DNA from: Ehretia macrophylla
Taxonomy: Eukaryota > Streptophyta > Magnoliopsida > Boraginales > Ehretiaceae
DNA length: 64,000 nucleotides
Assembly: GCA_037974665.1 (NCBI GenBank)
Contig: CM075769.1
Location: 20,672,139 to 20,736,138, forward strand
Reading direction: 5' to 3'
In this document: in pieces, positions 35,140 through 46,131 of the stretch
Numbering within the stretch: position 1 is the first letter of the stretch
Layout of the letters: each line of letters opens with the position of its first letter
The notes under the pieces: model-generated
Databases searched by the model: none
Told to the model about the DNA's origin: nothing
Seen by the model: only the letters and a program-made list of their open reading frames with translations
Made by a program: the position numbers and the translations under genes

Positions 35140-35660
35140 TATGTGCTATCTTGAGTGGTTTGATTTCGGGGTTGCGCAACCTCTTCGGACATGGTAGCGT
35201 CGAGAAACACGGGCGGCGTCGGGCTTGCCGTGCTCTCTCTCTTGATCAAACACTTTATACTCTTTCGAGCTTCATGGACTTCTCACATACTATCCAACAC
35301 AAGAACTATGATGCAAAGACACAAATTTTCAGAACTTTTCTTTGTGCAGCAATTTACCACATTTGGATGGAAAGAAATCGACGATTGTTCAACGAGGAAG
35401 CCTACACTGAGGAACACATTTTCAACAACATTCGTAGTGATGTCACATCGAAGATCATCATGGGTCGAAAATTTGCTCCCTCCAATCTCAACAGACGAAC
35501 TTTGTTTGATTGGGGGATTTACGATTTTGCCTGATTCAATGTTGGCTTTTTTCAATTTTTTGTTTTCATTTTGTTCATGAACTTTTTTGTACTTTGATTG
35601 TACCTTGATGTACTTTTATTTTCATTTTAATATACTACCACTGAATTAACAAAAAAAAAA
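35140..35660 (+). pseudogene. LINE 3' end with poly(A)
   Basis: The frame around 35270-35534 gives the usual end of a plant LINE ORF2 (AAIYHIWMERNRRLFNEE). It is followed by a short untranslated part and A10 at 35651-35660. It is a 5'-truncated insertion. The exact left end was not determined. Confidence 0.75.
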
Positions 35661-35990
35661 ATTTATCCCAGCGTTCAAGAACATTGATCGGGGAGAAACT
35701 TCGAAACTCCGGAACAAGGAAGATACAATCCCGAGCAAGCTTTTACTAGATATTCAAGATTTTCTGAATGGAAAGTCCATCCGCCAGACACCGCACAGGC
35801 TTGGCATAAAAACTTTTTTTTAATCTTTCTTGTTCTTTCATCTGGTTCTAATTTTGTAGTCTTTTGACTCTTTTACTTTGTCAAAGAGTTTTCTTCTTTG
35901 TTTAATGGTCTCTGACCTTTCATGTACTCGGTTACTTTTGTACTTGTTACTGTGTTGTTTTGGAAATAAAATTCGCTGAATCATCCAAAA
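35661..35990 (+). other. Second poly(A)-ended segment
   Basis: About 330 bp directly behind the first poly(A) end in an AATAAAATT signal-like sequence and A8 near 35982-35990. It could be a second LINE or retroposed 3' end. No protein homology was recognised. Confidence 0.45.
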
Positions 35991-36066
35991 AAAATACTCC
36001 ACTACCCCAGAGGCGTGGTTCACCTGCTGGGCATGGACCTACCTCAGGAGAAAGGGTCGTAGGATC

Positions 36067-36087
36067 GGGATACATCCGGAGTATCCC
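36067..36087 (+). other. LTR hairpin GGGATAC / GTATCCC, loop ATCCGGA
   Basis: A perfect 7-bp stem with loop ATCCGGA is preceded by GGGTCGTAG. Other LTRs have GGGTAC / GTACCC with the same or a similar loop (53850-53868, 58295-58314 on the minus strand). Confidence 0.65.
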
Positions 36088-36440
36088 AATTGTTGGTGTT
36101 TGGGGTTTGCCGGCATGTTCGTGATGCTCGTGGTTCGTGGCTCGTGAATGAAGACTTGGGAGTGGAACCGTATCCTTTTCAATATGATTGCTACTTATCA
36201 TTGTATTCCTACCAAAGTATTGGTTAATGTGTGAGATGTTTTACTGATGTTTATGATTTGCTTCCGAGCTAAAACTTCTAAAGTAAGCTTAGAGCTTTAT
36301 TGCCTTGAGTTAGCATTTAGTCTTGCAATCGATTTTATCACTTGATCTTATTGTTACTTGAGCTACATGATATACTTGTTCATTTGCATTGCATGAGAAT
36401 ATTGCGAAAACCTCTCCGGGTATTTGTGCACCTCCCTCAC

Positions 36441-36465
36441 TGAGTATACTCATAATGTATACTCA
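36441..36465 (+). other. LTR hairpin TGAGTATAC / GTATACTCA
   Basis: A perfect 9-bp stem with a 7-base loop lies 479 bases before the LTR end, followed by TCTCTTTAACTATTTCAG. Confidence 0.65.
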
Positions 36466-36949
36466 TTCCTCTTCTCTTTAACTATTTCAGGCGAGGCAGG
36501 TTCAGTTCCTCTGGAGACGGAGGAGGAGGCTCGGGAGTCTCTTTGAGTTCCTGTGCAGTTTTGCGTGGTAGTTCTTGTAAATGTAGTAGTTAATATGAAA
36601 TCTTTTGAGGCCTGTGTGCCTTGTAAATATTTGATAAATGTAAATATGTATCTAAGCTTAAGTTTACCTAGGCTAAGCGGTCTGTAATATTTTTGGAGGA
36701 CATTAAGACTGTTAGCTAACTAACCTAGAACTCTATATAGACTATTTTGCTAAGACTAAATAATTAGCGTTATCTTGGGAACTTCAATGACTTATGTTAT
36801 TTGTGTAGTTTTGTGTGTTAATTCCTCTGGAAACAGGTGTTGGAATATCCTATAAACAGGGAAGACTCTGCCCGTTTTCCCTCGTTTTTCGTACCCCGAG
36901 TTTGGGTTCGGGACTCTGATCTTGTAAGGGATCGGGGTGTTACACAACC

Positions 36950-37847
36950 CAGCCCCCTATCCCAAATATTTGTGAAATTTGTTCTCTAATTGGGCATACC
37001 TTTGAAAATTGTCCCCAAAATCCTAACTTTTTACATATAAATGATTCTACTACTCTGGGTTATTTTTCAAACAAAAATTTGTACTCAAATGCATATAACC
37101 CAAAGTGGCAGAATCGTCAAAATTTCTTTTGGGATCAACATAATGCATCTTTTCTACCTCAAAATTTTGAAGAAAATGCATCTCAAAACCCCAATTCTTC
37201 TGAGTTTTGCTAAAGCTTTCAAAGTAATTCTTTCAAATAAAATTTTTGTTATCCTAACTTTGCTGAATTTTCTTCTCCTAAACCAAACTTCGATGACAAG
37301 TTCGGCCAACTTGTCCAACTCGCCGAATCTAACCACCAATCCATAGAAAGGCTACAAGACCAAATCGGTCAACTAGCCAAGAGCATAATTGGGTGGGAGA
37401 AAGTCGAGCACCCTATTCAACCTATCATGAATCCACAAGACCAATCTAGTTTTGTTTATCATGAAACTACCCAAAATCGGGTTGATGAGGTAGAAGTGTT
37501 TAATGGAGATAATCTGGGTAGAGAGTGTGACACTAGGAACAAGGTAGATAACATGTTTGAGGCACACACTCCAAAATGGCGAAACCAATCATCACTTTAG
37601 AGTCAAGAATCTAATGCTCGCATGCTTCAATCTTTAGATCAACACATTCAGTCTGTTATGAGCATCTTTGATGAAATACCCTGTGAACAGACTAATGATA
37701 TAAGCAAGATTATTTGGGAGACATCTGATAGGGAAAATGAATTTGAGAAAAATGATGAAATGCCTCACATAGAAGGAAAGGATGACCTTATTAATATCAT
37801 GACTCAACCCGACTCTGATTCCTCTTTAAGGAAGATGAGTGTACACA
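36950..37847 (+). pseudogene. Athila-like gag remnant with zinc knuckle
   Basis: One frame (through TGT at 36971) encodes a CCHC knuckle CEICSLIGHTFENC and an Asn/Gln-rich tail. Further segments follow (FGQLVQLAESNHQSIERL). Three or more stops interrupt it. It runs directly into the LTR remnant at about 37848, so pol has been deleted. Confidence 0.75.
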
Positions 37848-37982
37848 CTAACTTAACTAATGAGCTTCCTTGTAGTACGATTCCACACTCAGAGCACACT
37901 ACACTACGAAGATCCGTGCACTTGCGGGTATTTAAACTTGGTCTATTTTACATTTTTCACACGACCACCTCGTAAGACATCA
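37848..37982 (+). repeat. Athila-like 3' LTR remnant
   Basis: Only the last 135 bp of the LTR are left (compare 31965-32096). The end and the duplication GTGTA are preserved, so the deletion happened after insertion or in the element that inserted. Confidence 0.8.
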
Positions 37983-37987
37983 GTGTA

Positions 37988-39069
37988 GATGGGCTTAGTC
38001 ACAAACATATCCTAATCGGAGTTATATTCATCAAGTTACGACCTCTAGAAGTTTACTGTGCAATCAGCCCTGCATCTACGCAAGAATCAGAAGCCTACTA
38101 GTTTGGCTCTAAAAATGCATCCTAATGACAAAATTAGAACAATCACCTAAAACAAAGTTTGTTCATCAAGGTCTTGGGCACAACATACTAAAAATTTAGT
38201 CAATTCTAACAACGTTTGCTATGTGAAATAAGCTCTATAATTCAGTTGCGTAAATCTGTCCAGAATACTCACTCTTGCACTAATTCACTTTTCAAGCCAT
38301 TATTTGCATGTTTAGCAAGCTATGACCATTTCTTGCTATGCATCTAGTTCAAGAACTTCATTAAGGCCATTAAACAAACACTTTAACTTCACTTTTGATC
38401 ATGGTAGCAAAATACTAGCAACAACTATAACAACACACAAGAGTTAATACACATGCATTTCAAAGCTAGTTCATTAGTCTCTACACATTATAATCAATCT
38501 TGCATGTTTCTATAACTTCATACATCAACTAACCACATCTTAATCAATTTACTACTAGCAATATAACAATTAAAAATGCACAAATACATGAACCCTCACC
38601 TAAAGCTTGAAGAATTGCAAAAAAAAATAGCTAGTAAGCCTTGATTTTCACTTCTTTCTCCTTATTTTTTCCCTTTTTCTTCTCTTTATTCTTCTTTCTC
38701 TCCCTCACGTTTTCTCTCTCTTCTTTCCTCCTTCATCTAATTTTTCTAGAGCCTTCAAGAGCTTTGTTTTTGTTTTGTTATTTAAGAGCTAAATTGACTA
38801 GTCAATTGGGCTACATGGGCCTTATTGTTATTTTCTTATGTGATCTCCTAGGCCCAAATGCTATTAATTCATCTTATGGTCCACTAAGCCCACTAAAATG
38901 AACTACATATTATTTTCTATGCAATCTACTTCTATTAGCATCAATTTCACTTATTCTAAATGCAATGCAAATAATTATCGATGCACGTAAATCAAGTAAT
39001 ATGTCAATTAATGCATACAAATATATGTAAATTAATAAAATAACTATATGATCAGGCTGGGGTATCATA
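37988..39069 (-). repeat. Z element, second LTR, part 3
   Basis: This is the 5' part of the Z LTR in sense direction and matches the reverse of 40359-41450. It ends GGCTGGGGTATCATA at 39069, where the terminal CA is mutated. A pyrimidine-rich stretch lies at 38650-38740. Confidence 0.8.
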
Positions 39070-39074
39070 CTCTA

Positions 39075-40358
39075 CTAGTATTTTTTCTGGGCCGAGGATT
39101 AAGACAAGGTGACCCTCTTTTTCCCTCCCTCTTCTCACTCTTAACATAGGCTTTTTCCGAGTTGATTAACAATTACATCTTAAAGGAATCAAATTGGCTC
39201 GCACATGTCCACCTGTGTCTCACTTACTCTTTGTAGACGATTCACTTTTTTTTGTTCGAGCCACCCAAGAAGAGGCATACACCCTTAAGGACACGTTGTA
39301 CCAATATTGCTTTGTGTCAGGCCAAAGGATCAATAGACAAAAGTCTAATGTCACTTTTAGCAAGAATTGTCTGCATTTGTACTGCGATCTGGTGGGAGAC
39401 ATTTTAGATGTCCCTCAAGCAGATACATTGGGATCCTACCTTGGCCTACCGTTGGACTGGGGCTCCTCGAAAATCAAGTCCCTCCACTGGCTCACAGATA
39501 GAATACAATCTAAGGTCAGAGGGTAGAAAGAGAAACTTCTATCACATGCCAGCAAGGAAGTATTGATCAAATCTGTTATCCAGGCCTTGCCAATGTATGT
39601 CATGTCTCTCTTTTGCCTCCCAAAGTCTTGTTGCAAAGCCTTAAGCTCTCTAGTAGCCCGCTTCTGGTAGAACTCTAGATCGGACTATGGCATTTCGTGG
39701 GTAAAATGGTCTTCTGTCGCGTGCCCCAAATCTCAAGGGGACATTGGTTTCTCTAACTTCGAGGTGATGAACAAATCTCTATTATTAGGCCAAGTTTGAT
39801 GCCTACTCCATAATCCAAACTCATTGGCCTCGCAGATCCTACAGTGTATCTACTACCATGATAAACATCTCACCTCTGCGTCTTGTCCGAAAAAAAGCAT
39901 CTTGGTGTTGGCAGAGCCTCTACAAAGGGATAGAATTGATTCGGGAGTATTCTCAGTGGAAAATTAGGGATGGTAAGTCAGTGGACCTTTGGAATGATAG
40001 CTGGCTCAACGTGAACCTCCATCTGCCCAGACCAGCTGATTGTCTCTTATCCATGGTGGCAGATCTTATCGACCCCGAATTTCACCAGTGGAATATTACT
40101 ATCATCAGGCAGGTTTTCCCCTCAAATCGTGTATCTTAAATACTAGGGATTAACCTACCATGGGACCTAGGTCCAGACTCTTATATGGGCGCCTACTTAG
40201 GACGGTTAGTATAAGGTCCGAAATGGGTATACTCTACTCTTAAACATGTAAAATGCTTATCCTCTTACACCTTCCTCGTCCTATCAACCCCCACAACAAT
40301 TATGGTCAGATATTTGGGCCTCTGATATGGCTCCTCGAATCAAGCACTTCATGTGGAG
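39075..40358 (+). pseudogene. L1-like LINE, RT C-terminal half (fragment 2 of 3)
   Basis: It continues the RT from 21319: GLRQGD-like sequence with a stop, then the catalytic box LLFVDDSLFF (39215-39250). SGQRINRQKSNVTFSKN and the conserved YLGLPLDWGSSK follow (39194-39526), and then a tail with WKIRDGKSVDLWNDSWL (39858-40139). Stops and frameshifts are present. It ends at TGGAG 40354-40358, the target site of the solo LTR, and resumes at 42712. Confidence 0.87.
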
Positions 40359-42706
40359 TGTGACACCCCAACCTGATCATATAGTTATTTTATTATGCAT
40401 ATATTTATATGATTATTTTAATTGTTTGTACATACATGTTTTCATTAATTTGTATATATCTCGATAAATGTGCATTGATAATTATTTGAATCACATTTCG
40501 AGAGTGTAGAATTAATGCTAATAGTAGTAGAATATATAAAAAAAATAGTGTAAAAGTGCACCAGTGGGCTTTATTAGACCATTAGAAGACTAACTAAGCT
40601 ATTGGGCCAAATTCATTAAAAACAAGAACAACTTAAAAGCCCATTGGCCCATTTTAATTAGTTAGCTTATTAATATAACAAATAAGAGCCAAAAATAAAA
40701 GGAGGGTCGGACTTGGTGAGAGAAGAAAGAGGGAGATGATGAATAGTTAGGGTTTGGTTAGAAAGTGAAGGAAAAAGTGAAATTGAAGAAGGAAGAAGTG
40801 GTTTTTAGCTTAGTTTCTTGCATTTCTACCATTCTAAGGTGAAGGATCATGTTTATTTGCACTTTTTATTGTTTATCTTGCTTATGGTATAAATGGTATG
40901 TTGTAGACAATGGTGTAATTGAGCTATAAATGCATGTGAAGTGAGTTATTATGTGTGTAGACAATTATGCTAGAATATAAATGCATGTGTAATGAACTCT
41001 AGTATGTGGTATTAGTTGTAGCCTTTATCTTGCATAATGATCAATGTATAAAGCTCAAGTGTTTGTTAAATGTTCTAAGTGAAGTGTTATACTTAATTCA
41101 TAGCAAGAACAAGTACATAGCTAGCTTAGTATGCAAGAAAACAAGCTAATTGAACATTAGTGTACGAGTGTAAACTAGTTAGATTGCGCAACTATTTTGC
41201 AGAGCTGATTTGAGATAGCAAACGTTGTCGGAATTGGCTAAAGTTTTATATGTTATGCCCAAGACCTTGAGGAACAAACTCTCTTTTAGGTACAAACTCT
41301 AATTATGTCGTTAAGGTGTGTTTATAAAGCTAAAATAGTAGGGTTCCGATTGACCTGTAGGTGTAAGGCTACTTGCATAGTCTACTTCTAGAGGCCATAA
41401 CTTGATGAATATAGCTCCGAATTAGGATTCGTTTGAGGCTAATCCCATCTATACTTATTGACTACATGACTGTCTAATTTTAGAGCTTTTATAGAACATT
41501 AAGGATGGTAGCTGAATCAGTAAAGTCATGCATGTGTAGCCTAGAATTTCAGCTTGTATCACCAAGTGCTTATGTTGTGTTAGTGGAATTATTGATTGAA
41601 TATGTTGCTATCGTGTTGAATGTGAGAAGTTATTGGCTATCAATGTGAATTATTGTTATCTATGTGCAAGTGTTTGAGTGATAAAGAATGGTTCCAATGC
41701 ATGAATACTAGAACTATAATTTGAACTAGAGCATGTTCTATCGCTTATATTGATCGCTAATTGTTTATGTGCTCGAGAGCAACCTACTTTGTTGTCTCTC
41801 ATTTATGTGCTTATCGAATTGATTGGTTATTGATTGTTAAATGCTATATCGTTGTCATTATCGTATCAATGATTGCATAACCTTATCATTTGGTACAGAT
41901 ATGTTGGGTCTCCCTGTGCAGCATCGGGTTTGCCAGTGGTTGGTTGCCTAACCTCCGTGGCCTATTCCCTCACCTGCTTGGTCTGGAGATTACCAGGGGG
42001 TGTTGGGTTGTAGGATATTTAGGGTACATCTGGAGTACACCCAATGAAGTTTGGGATTGTCGGTATTATCGTGATCGTGTTCATGATTGTGATCAAGATC
42101 GTGATCGTCATTGAATTGGAGTGATAAGGGTTAATTGAATCATATCCTTTTAAAATGTGTTATCTAGCTTCATTATTTTGAATGATTATCTCATATTGTT
42201 ATTGGTTATATGGCTTACTTATTTGCATTGCACAAAAAAACTTTCAAAAACTTTCAAAAACTTCCCGGGTTTATTCTCCCCTCCCTCACTGAGCATAGTG
42301 TATGCTTACCCCACTTCTCTAACATTTTCAGCTATAGTAAGGTGAAATTGAAGTGCTTTGCAAGTGTCTGAGCCTACTATGCTTGGAGTGTCGTTTTACT
42401 TATGATAGTTGTAAGTTGCCTTGTAAATGTCAATGGAATATGAAGAGTTAGTGAATCATTGTAAAGTTGTAATAAATGTATAATTGGTCTAGTTTGGTTT
42501 TGTAATTTTATTCAATTTGGGTTGTAAAAGATAAAAGATTAAAAGATGTTGAATGCTTGTTGTGTTGATATTGCTTGATTGTACAGATTTAGGATTGACC
42601 TAAGTACAGGGAAAACTCCGTTTGTTTTCCCTCGTTTTTCATGCCCCGTGGTTGAGGTCGAGTTGTTACTAGTGGTCCTGATTCCACAATGCATCGGGGC
42701 CTTACA
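40359..42706 (+). repeat. Z-type solo LTR
   Basis: This 2348-bp LTR, TGTGACACCCCAACC...GGGGCCTTACA, has a perfect duplication TGGAG (40354-40358, 42707-42711). It is the most complete Z LTR and the reference for the split copy at 21320-39069. Shared hairpins are near 41770, 42022-42042 and 42290-42308. Confidence 0.9.
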
Positions 42707-42711
42707 TGGAG

Positions 42712-43230
42712 GGCTTGTCACAATGCATTGGCGATAACTAAAAACTTGACAAAGCGACATTGTGTCCGCTGTCCTACTTGCCCTATCTGCCAAAGTTCTG
42801 ATAAGACTGTGGAACATTTACTTCTCTGTTGTCCATGGAGTCAACGTTGTTGGTTTGCTTCCCCGCTCCAATTGCATCTAGAAGCCATGCCTATAACTCA
42901 TTTTGATAAGTGGTTCTTACAGATGATATTACATTGTGTTTCTATTGGCTTCCCTCGATCCTATGCTATCAATTTGTTCTTTATCATGTGCTGGGCAATT
43001 TCGAGAGTGAGAAACAGATGCGTCTTTGATAAGATAACACCCGATATTCAGACTATGTTATCTGAGGCCGCCTATCATCTTCGCGAATTTGATACTTGAC
43101 CTACTATGACACGCCATCAGAGGATGTTGGGGTTTGCATTGGGGGAACATGCAACTCTACCGCCTGTTGTAGGCCCTATAGCCCCTCCAAAACCTTTATC
43201 CATCAATTGTACAGCTTCTTTCTCTGGTAG
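42712..43230 (+). pseudogene. L1-like LINE, zinc-finger end (fragment 3 of 3)
   Basis: It continues the LINE after the solo LTR. The frame 42712-43099 carries the zf-RVT type motif CPTCPICQSSDKTVEHLLL followed by CCPWS, then the usual tail with FFIMCWAISRVRNRCVF. It stops at 43230, where a U-type LTR begins. The 3' end with poly(A) is not in the window. Confidence 0.87.
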
Positions 43231-43659
43231 TATAATGCTTCGATCCCTCACAGAATCAGGTCCCCGATCCCGAAATCTCAAGGCAAGAAAAACGAGGAAA
43301 AACGGATAGAGTTTTAATTGTTTCTAGGCCTATCCAGTTACCTGCACTCACAAGAAATAGCTGCAACAATACTACACAAGCATTCACAACATCCATAACC
43401 TCCTTTAAACATAATTCTCCAAAACTCTAAGGTCATCCGAGCCTTTCTACTACAACAATCTAAACATACAAACGTGCATTTCCTATCAGTTACCGAAATA
43501 CCCTGATTATATTTCCAATTATCATACCACTCTAATCTTTTCTACTTTATTTTTTTAGATTTTAAGTCAATCAACCAATCTCCATTTAATCCCAGACAAG
43601 TATGCAAGTTATCTAGACAATAAAGTAAAGCATTAGAGTTATTATAAGCCAACTATAAC
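43231..43659 (-). repeat. U-type LTR, part 1
   Basis: It starts TATAATGCTTCGATCCC (expected TG, now TA) next to LINE sequence. It is interrupted at ATAAC 43655-43659 by E5 and resumes at 50303. Confidence 0.72.
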
Positions 43660-46095
43660 TGTGACACCCCGATCCCTCTCGAGACCGGGAGTTCTAACAA
43701 TCAATCTATTCACAACCCAAATCCAAACCCGGCAAGATTTTAGGGAAAAACGGACAAGTCTCCCCTGTTTCTAGGCAAATTGCAAAACCTGTAATAGCAT
43801 ATAAATGGACCAACACCGTGTCCAACCCTTCAACCACCTCAAGGTCATCCGAGCCTCGGTTCACAACAAGCAATTCACAAGTAAATATAAATTCAAGCTT
43901 AGCAATTAAACTACACCAACCTATTGCATAAAGTAGACTATCATGACTTTCTATCTTTTTCCCTTTTTGTCATTACAAATATATATTGAAGTTAAGCTAT
44001 ATCAACTAAATACATAATCTAATGAACTTAAATTACATCCCCTTTAACATTAAATACATATAATACATAAAAGCATACAACTTTACAACTTTGACAACTC
44101 AAGTCACATAGGCACGCAGGACAACCCTTCAAGCACGGACTTTCACGAAATCACGAACTTTCCAGCTAACATGGCATTTCCTGAAATGTGGTGGTGAGGA
44201 GTGAGTATACACAACACGTATACTCAGTGAGGGCGAGACAGATATCGAATTGGAGAGAAAGAAAGTCGTGCAATGCAAATAAGACAGTTAAGCAATATAA
44301 CTGATAAATAAGCAATCAAGGTAAACAATCAATACAATAAGTAATTACTGAAAGCATTAACACAACCATTCAAAGCTATACCACACTCTGAAGGCTATGG
44401 TTCACTCATACGAGCAATGTACCATTCCACGAGCGATACATCAATCTCGAGCTTGATGTTGGCAACGATGACAATAAGCGCGCATCCACCTTATAACACC
44501 AGTTTGGAATACCCCGGAAGTATCCATCAATCTACGACCCAAATCTCCCTGGGAGGCAGCCCAAGCGAGAAGAGGGAATAGCTACGGAGCTAGAGCAACC
44601 AACACTGGCAACTCGAGGCTACCCAGAGAGGCTCATCACTCACGCGCGAGACACTATGCAATGCAAGACTCGATACAAGGCGATAAACGAGCGATAAACA
44701 AGATATCAAGCATTCTCAACAATGGATAAACATTTCAATCAACAACCAACTCTAACAAGCGGAATAAGCATTAGCAAGCATAACAAGCAATAATAAGCAT
44801 TAACAAGCATTCTATAGGCATAACTTCAACAAAACACACAAAGTCACAAATCGGCCCCAACTATCAAAACACTGTCATCTCCAAACGATCCACGAGTTCC
44901 GGAAACTGACTTCGCCAATCTTCCTAGGTCACTATAAAGCACGTCTAGAGACTCCGAAACCCTACTTAACCCTAGAATACAAGCAAAGCCCGGTTTTTCC
45001 CCTTTGCTCGTTTGAACTATAACTATACCAACCAAACACCCAACCAATACCACGACCGCACCAAAAGTGCTTCCATGGGCTCCCGAAACAATGCCATCAC
45101 GCAAAACGAGAAAACGCTAAAGTCGACCTAAACGACCCCGACTTTCACTAAGCCGTTTTTCTCCATTTTTCTATTACACATTCCAATTAAACCACACATT
45201 TAGGCATTCTAGCATACCTAGCACCTTTTCACATCAACAGACAGCATAACAGCGCAACTTTATCGTTTCAAGGGTTTACTATTCACTAATTACTATTCAT
45301 TAAACAATTTAAATTGCAATTTCGATTTTCAACCGCAGAAAATGCTAAAAAGCTATAAGTACATGTTCTACAATCAACAAGGAACATTCTTTAAGCAACA
45401 AAACGATTAAAACAACAATCTACGCATAAAATCCAAAAATCAAAGTTTAGATACAAATATTTCAAATGCGCAAATAACGATGAAACCCTCACCTTAGACG
45501 CTCCTAGACGCTAGGAAAACCTCGTAGAGTGCCTAAAACCACCCCGTGCAAGCTCACGCGAAGATTTGGTGATTTGTAGTTGAAGTTTTTTTTTTTTTTC
45601 TCCTTCTTTTCCTCATGTTTTCAAGTCTTTCCTCTCTGTTTTTTCGTGTGCAATTCTGCTTATTTAGGAAAAAAAAATGACAAGTCAAAGGTCAAAGATT
45701 CGGTCAACCCGCTAAACCAAAACAGCTATGCGCGACCTTACGAAAACGGCCATAACTTCTTCTAGAAACTCCAATTCATGAACGGTTTGAAGCCTCAGAA
45801 ACTAGACTCATAGAGCTTTCCAACCATATATAATTTGCTACCTAACTCTTCCCCAATTGGTTCAGATTTAATTCCAAAGTTGACCCAAAATTTGACTAAC
45901 TTAACATTGCATTTTTTTTATTTCTAATCCCAAGTTTGCCTTTTATTAAACATTTCAAAAATTTCCACCTTGTCCTAGTTGGTCAATGTAGATGAAAAGT
46001 CAACTAGTTTGGTCAAAGAAGGTGAAAGGTCAATAAAATGCAATTTAAATGAACTTTAAATGCTATTGAATACATGCCAGGTTCGGGGTATCACA
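43660..46095 (-). repeat. E5 3' LTR (left)
   Basis: This is a 2436-bp LTR, TGTGACACCCCGATCC...TTCGGGGTATCACA. A perfect 9-bp hairpin is at 44202-44226 and the GGATAC-type hairpin at 44506-44525. Confidence 0.94.
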
Positions 46096-46131
46096 TCCTT
46101 CCCCCCTTAAAACAATTGCGTCCTCGCAATT
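46096..46131 (-). promoter_or_regulatory. E5 polypurine tract and AGGA-loop stem
   Basis: Plus-strand TCCTTCCCCCCTTAAAA abuts the LTR, the complement of a sense purine tract. A perfect 7-bp stem, 46114-46120 (AATTGCG) with 46125-46131 (CGCAATT), has the sense loop AGGA. E2 has the same stem with a different loop. Confidence 0.85.

Larger units (their letters stand above)
32285..36944 (+). repeat. 4.66-kb solo LTR in the Athila-like element
   Basis: It starts TGTGACGCCCAGACC, ends GATCGGGGTGTTACA and has a perfect duplication CAACC (32280-32284, 36945-36949). There is no internal region. It is enlarged by LINE-derived tails at about 35140-35990, which fall between two shared hairpins (35087-35111 and 36067-36087). 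A third hairpin is at 36441-36465. The family is related to the X and U types by its terminal block. Confidence 0.82.
30579..37982 (+). mobile_element. Athila-like Gypsy deletion derivative
   Basis: It is bounded by GTGTA (30574-30578, 37983-37987) and lies on the plus strand. It has a 5' LTR (30579-32096), a primer site resembling the tRNA-Asp type (32103-32120), a gag piece with a zinc knuckle (36950-37847) and only the last 135 bp of the 3' LTR. Without the nested 4.66-kb solo LTR it would be about 2.7 kb. Most of gag, all of pol and most of the 3' LTR are gone. The LTR end block (GTGCACTTGCGGGTATTTAA) and primer type point to the Athila/Tat side of Gypsy. Confidence 0.82.
21320..39069 (-). 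mobile_element. Z-type LTR element, collapsed, carrying nested insertions
   Basis: This complex is bounded by the same 5 bp, CTCTA (21315-21319 and 39070-39074), and splits the LINE. Read on the minus strand, it consists of a partial LTR (21320-22308) followed directly by a nearly full LTR (from 22309, ending 39069 as GGGGTATCATA). The likely history is an element that lost its internal region and part of one LTR by deletion. The second LTR was later hit by the W-type solo LTR (23146-30220) and by the Athila-like element (30579-37982). The intact relative is the solo LTR 40359-42706. Confidence 0.78.

Noticed and set aside
44844-45104. Identical 86-aa frames at 44844-45104 and 49052-49312
   Set aside because: Their identity comes from the duplicated E5 LTRs; the E2 counterpart (4800-5027, 12025-12252) diverges without sign of protein conservation.
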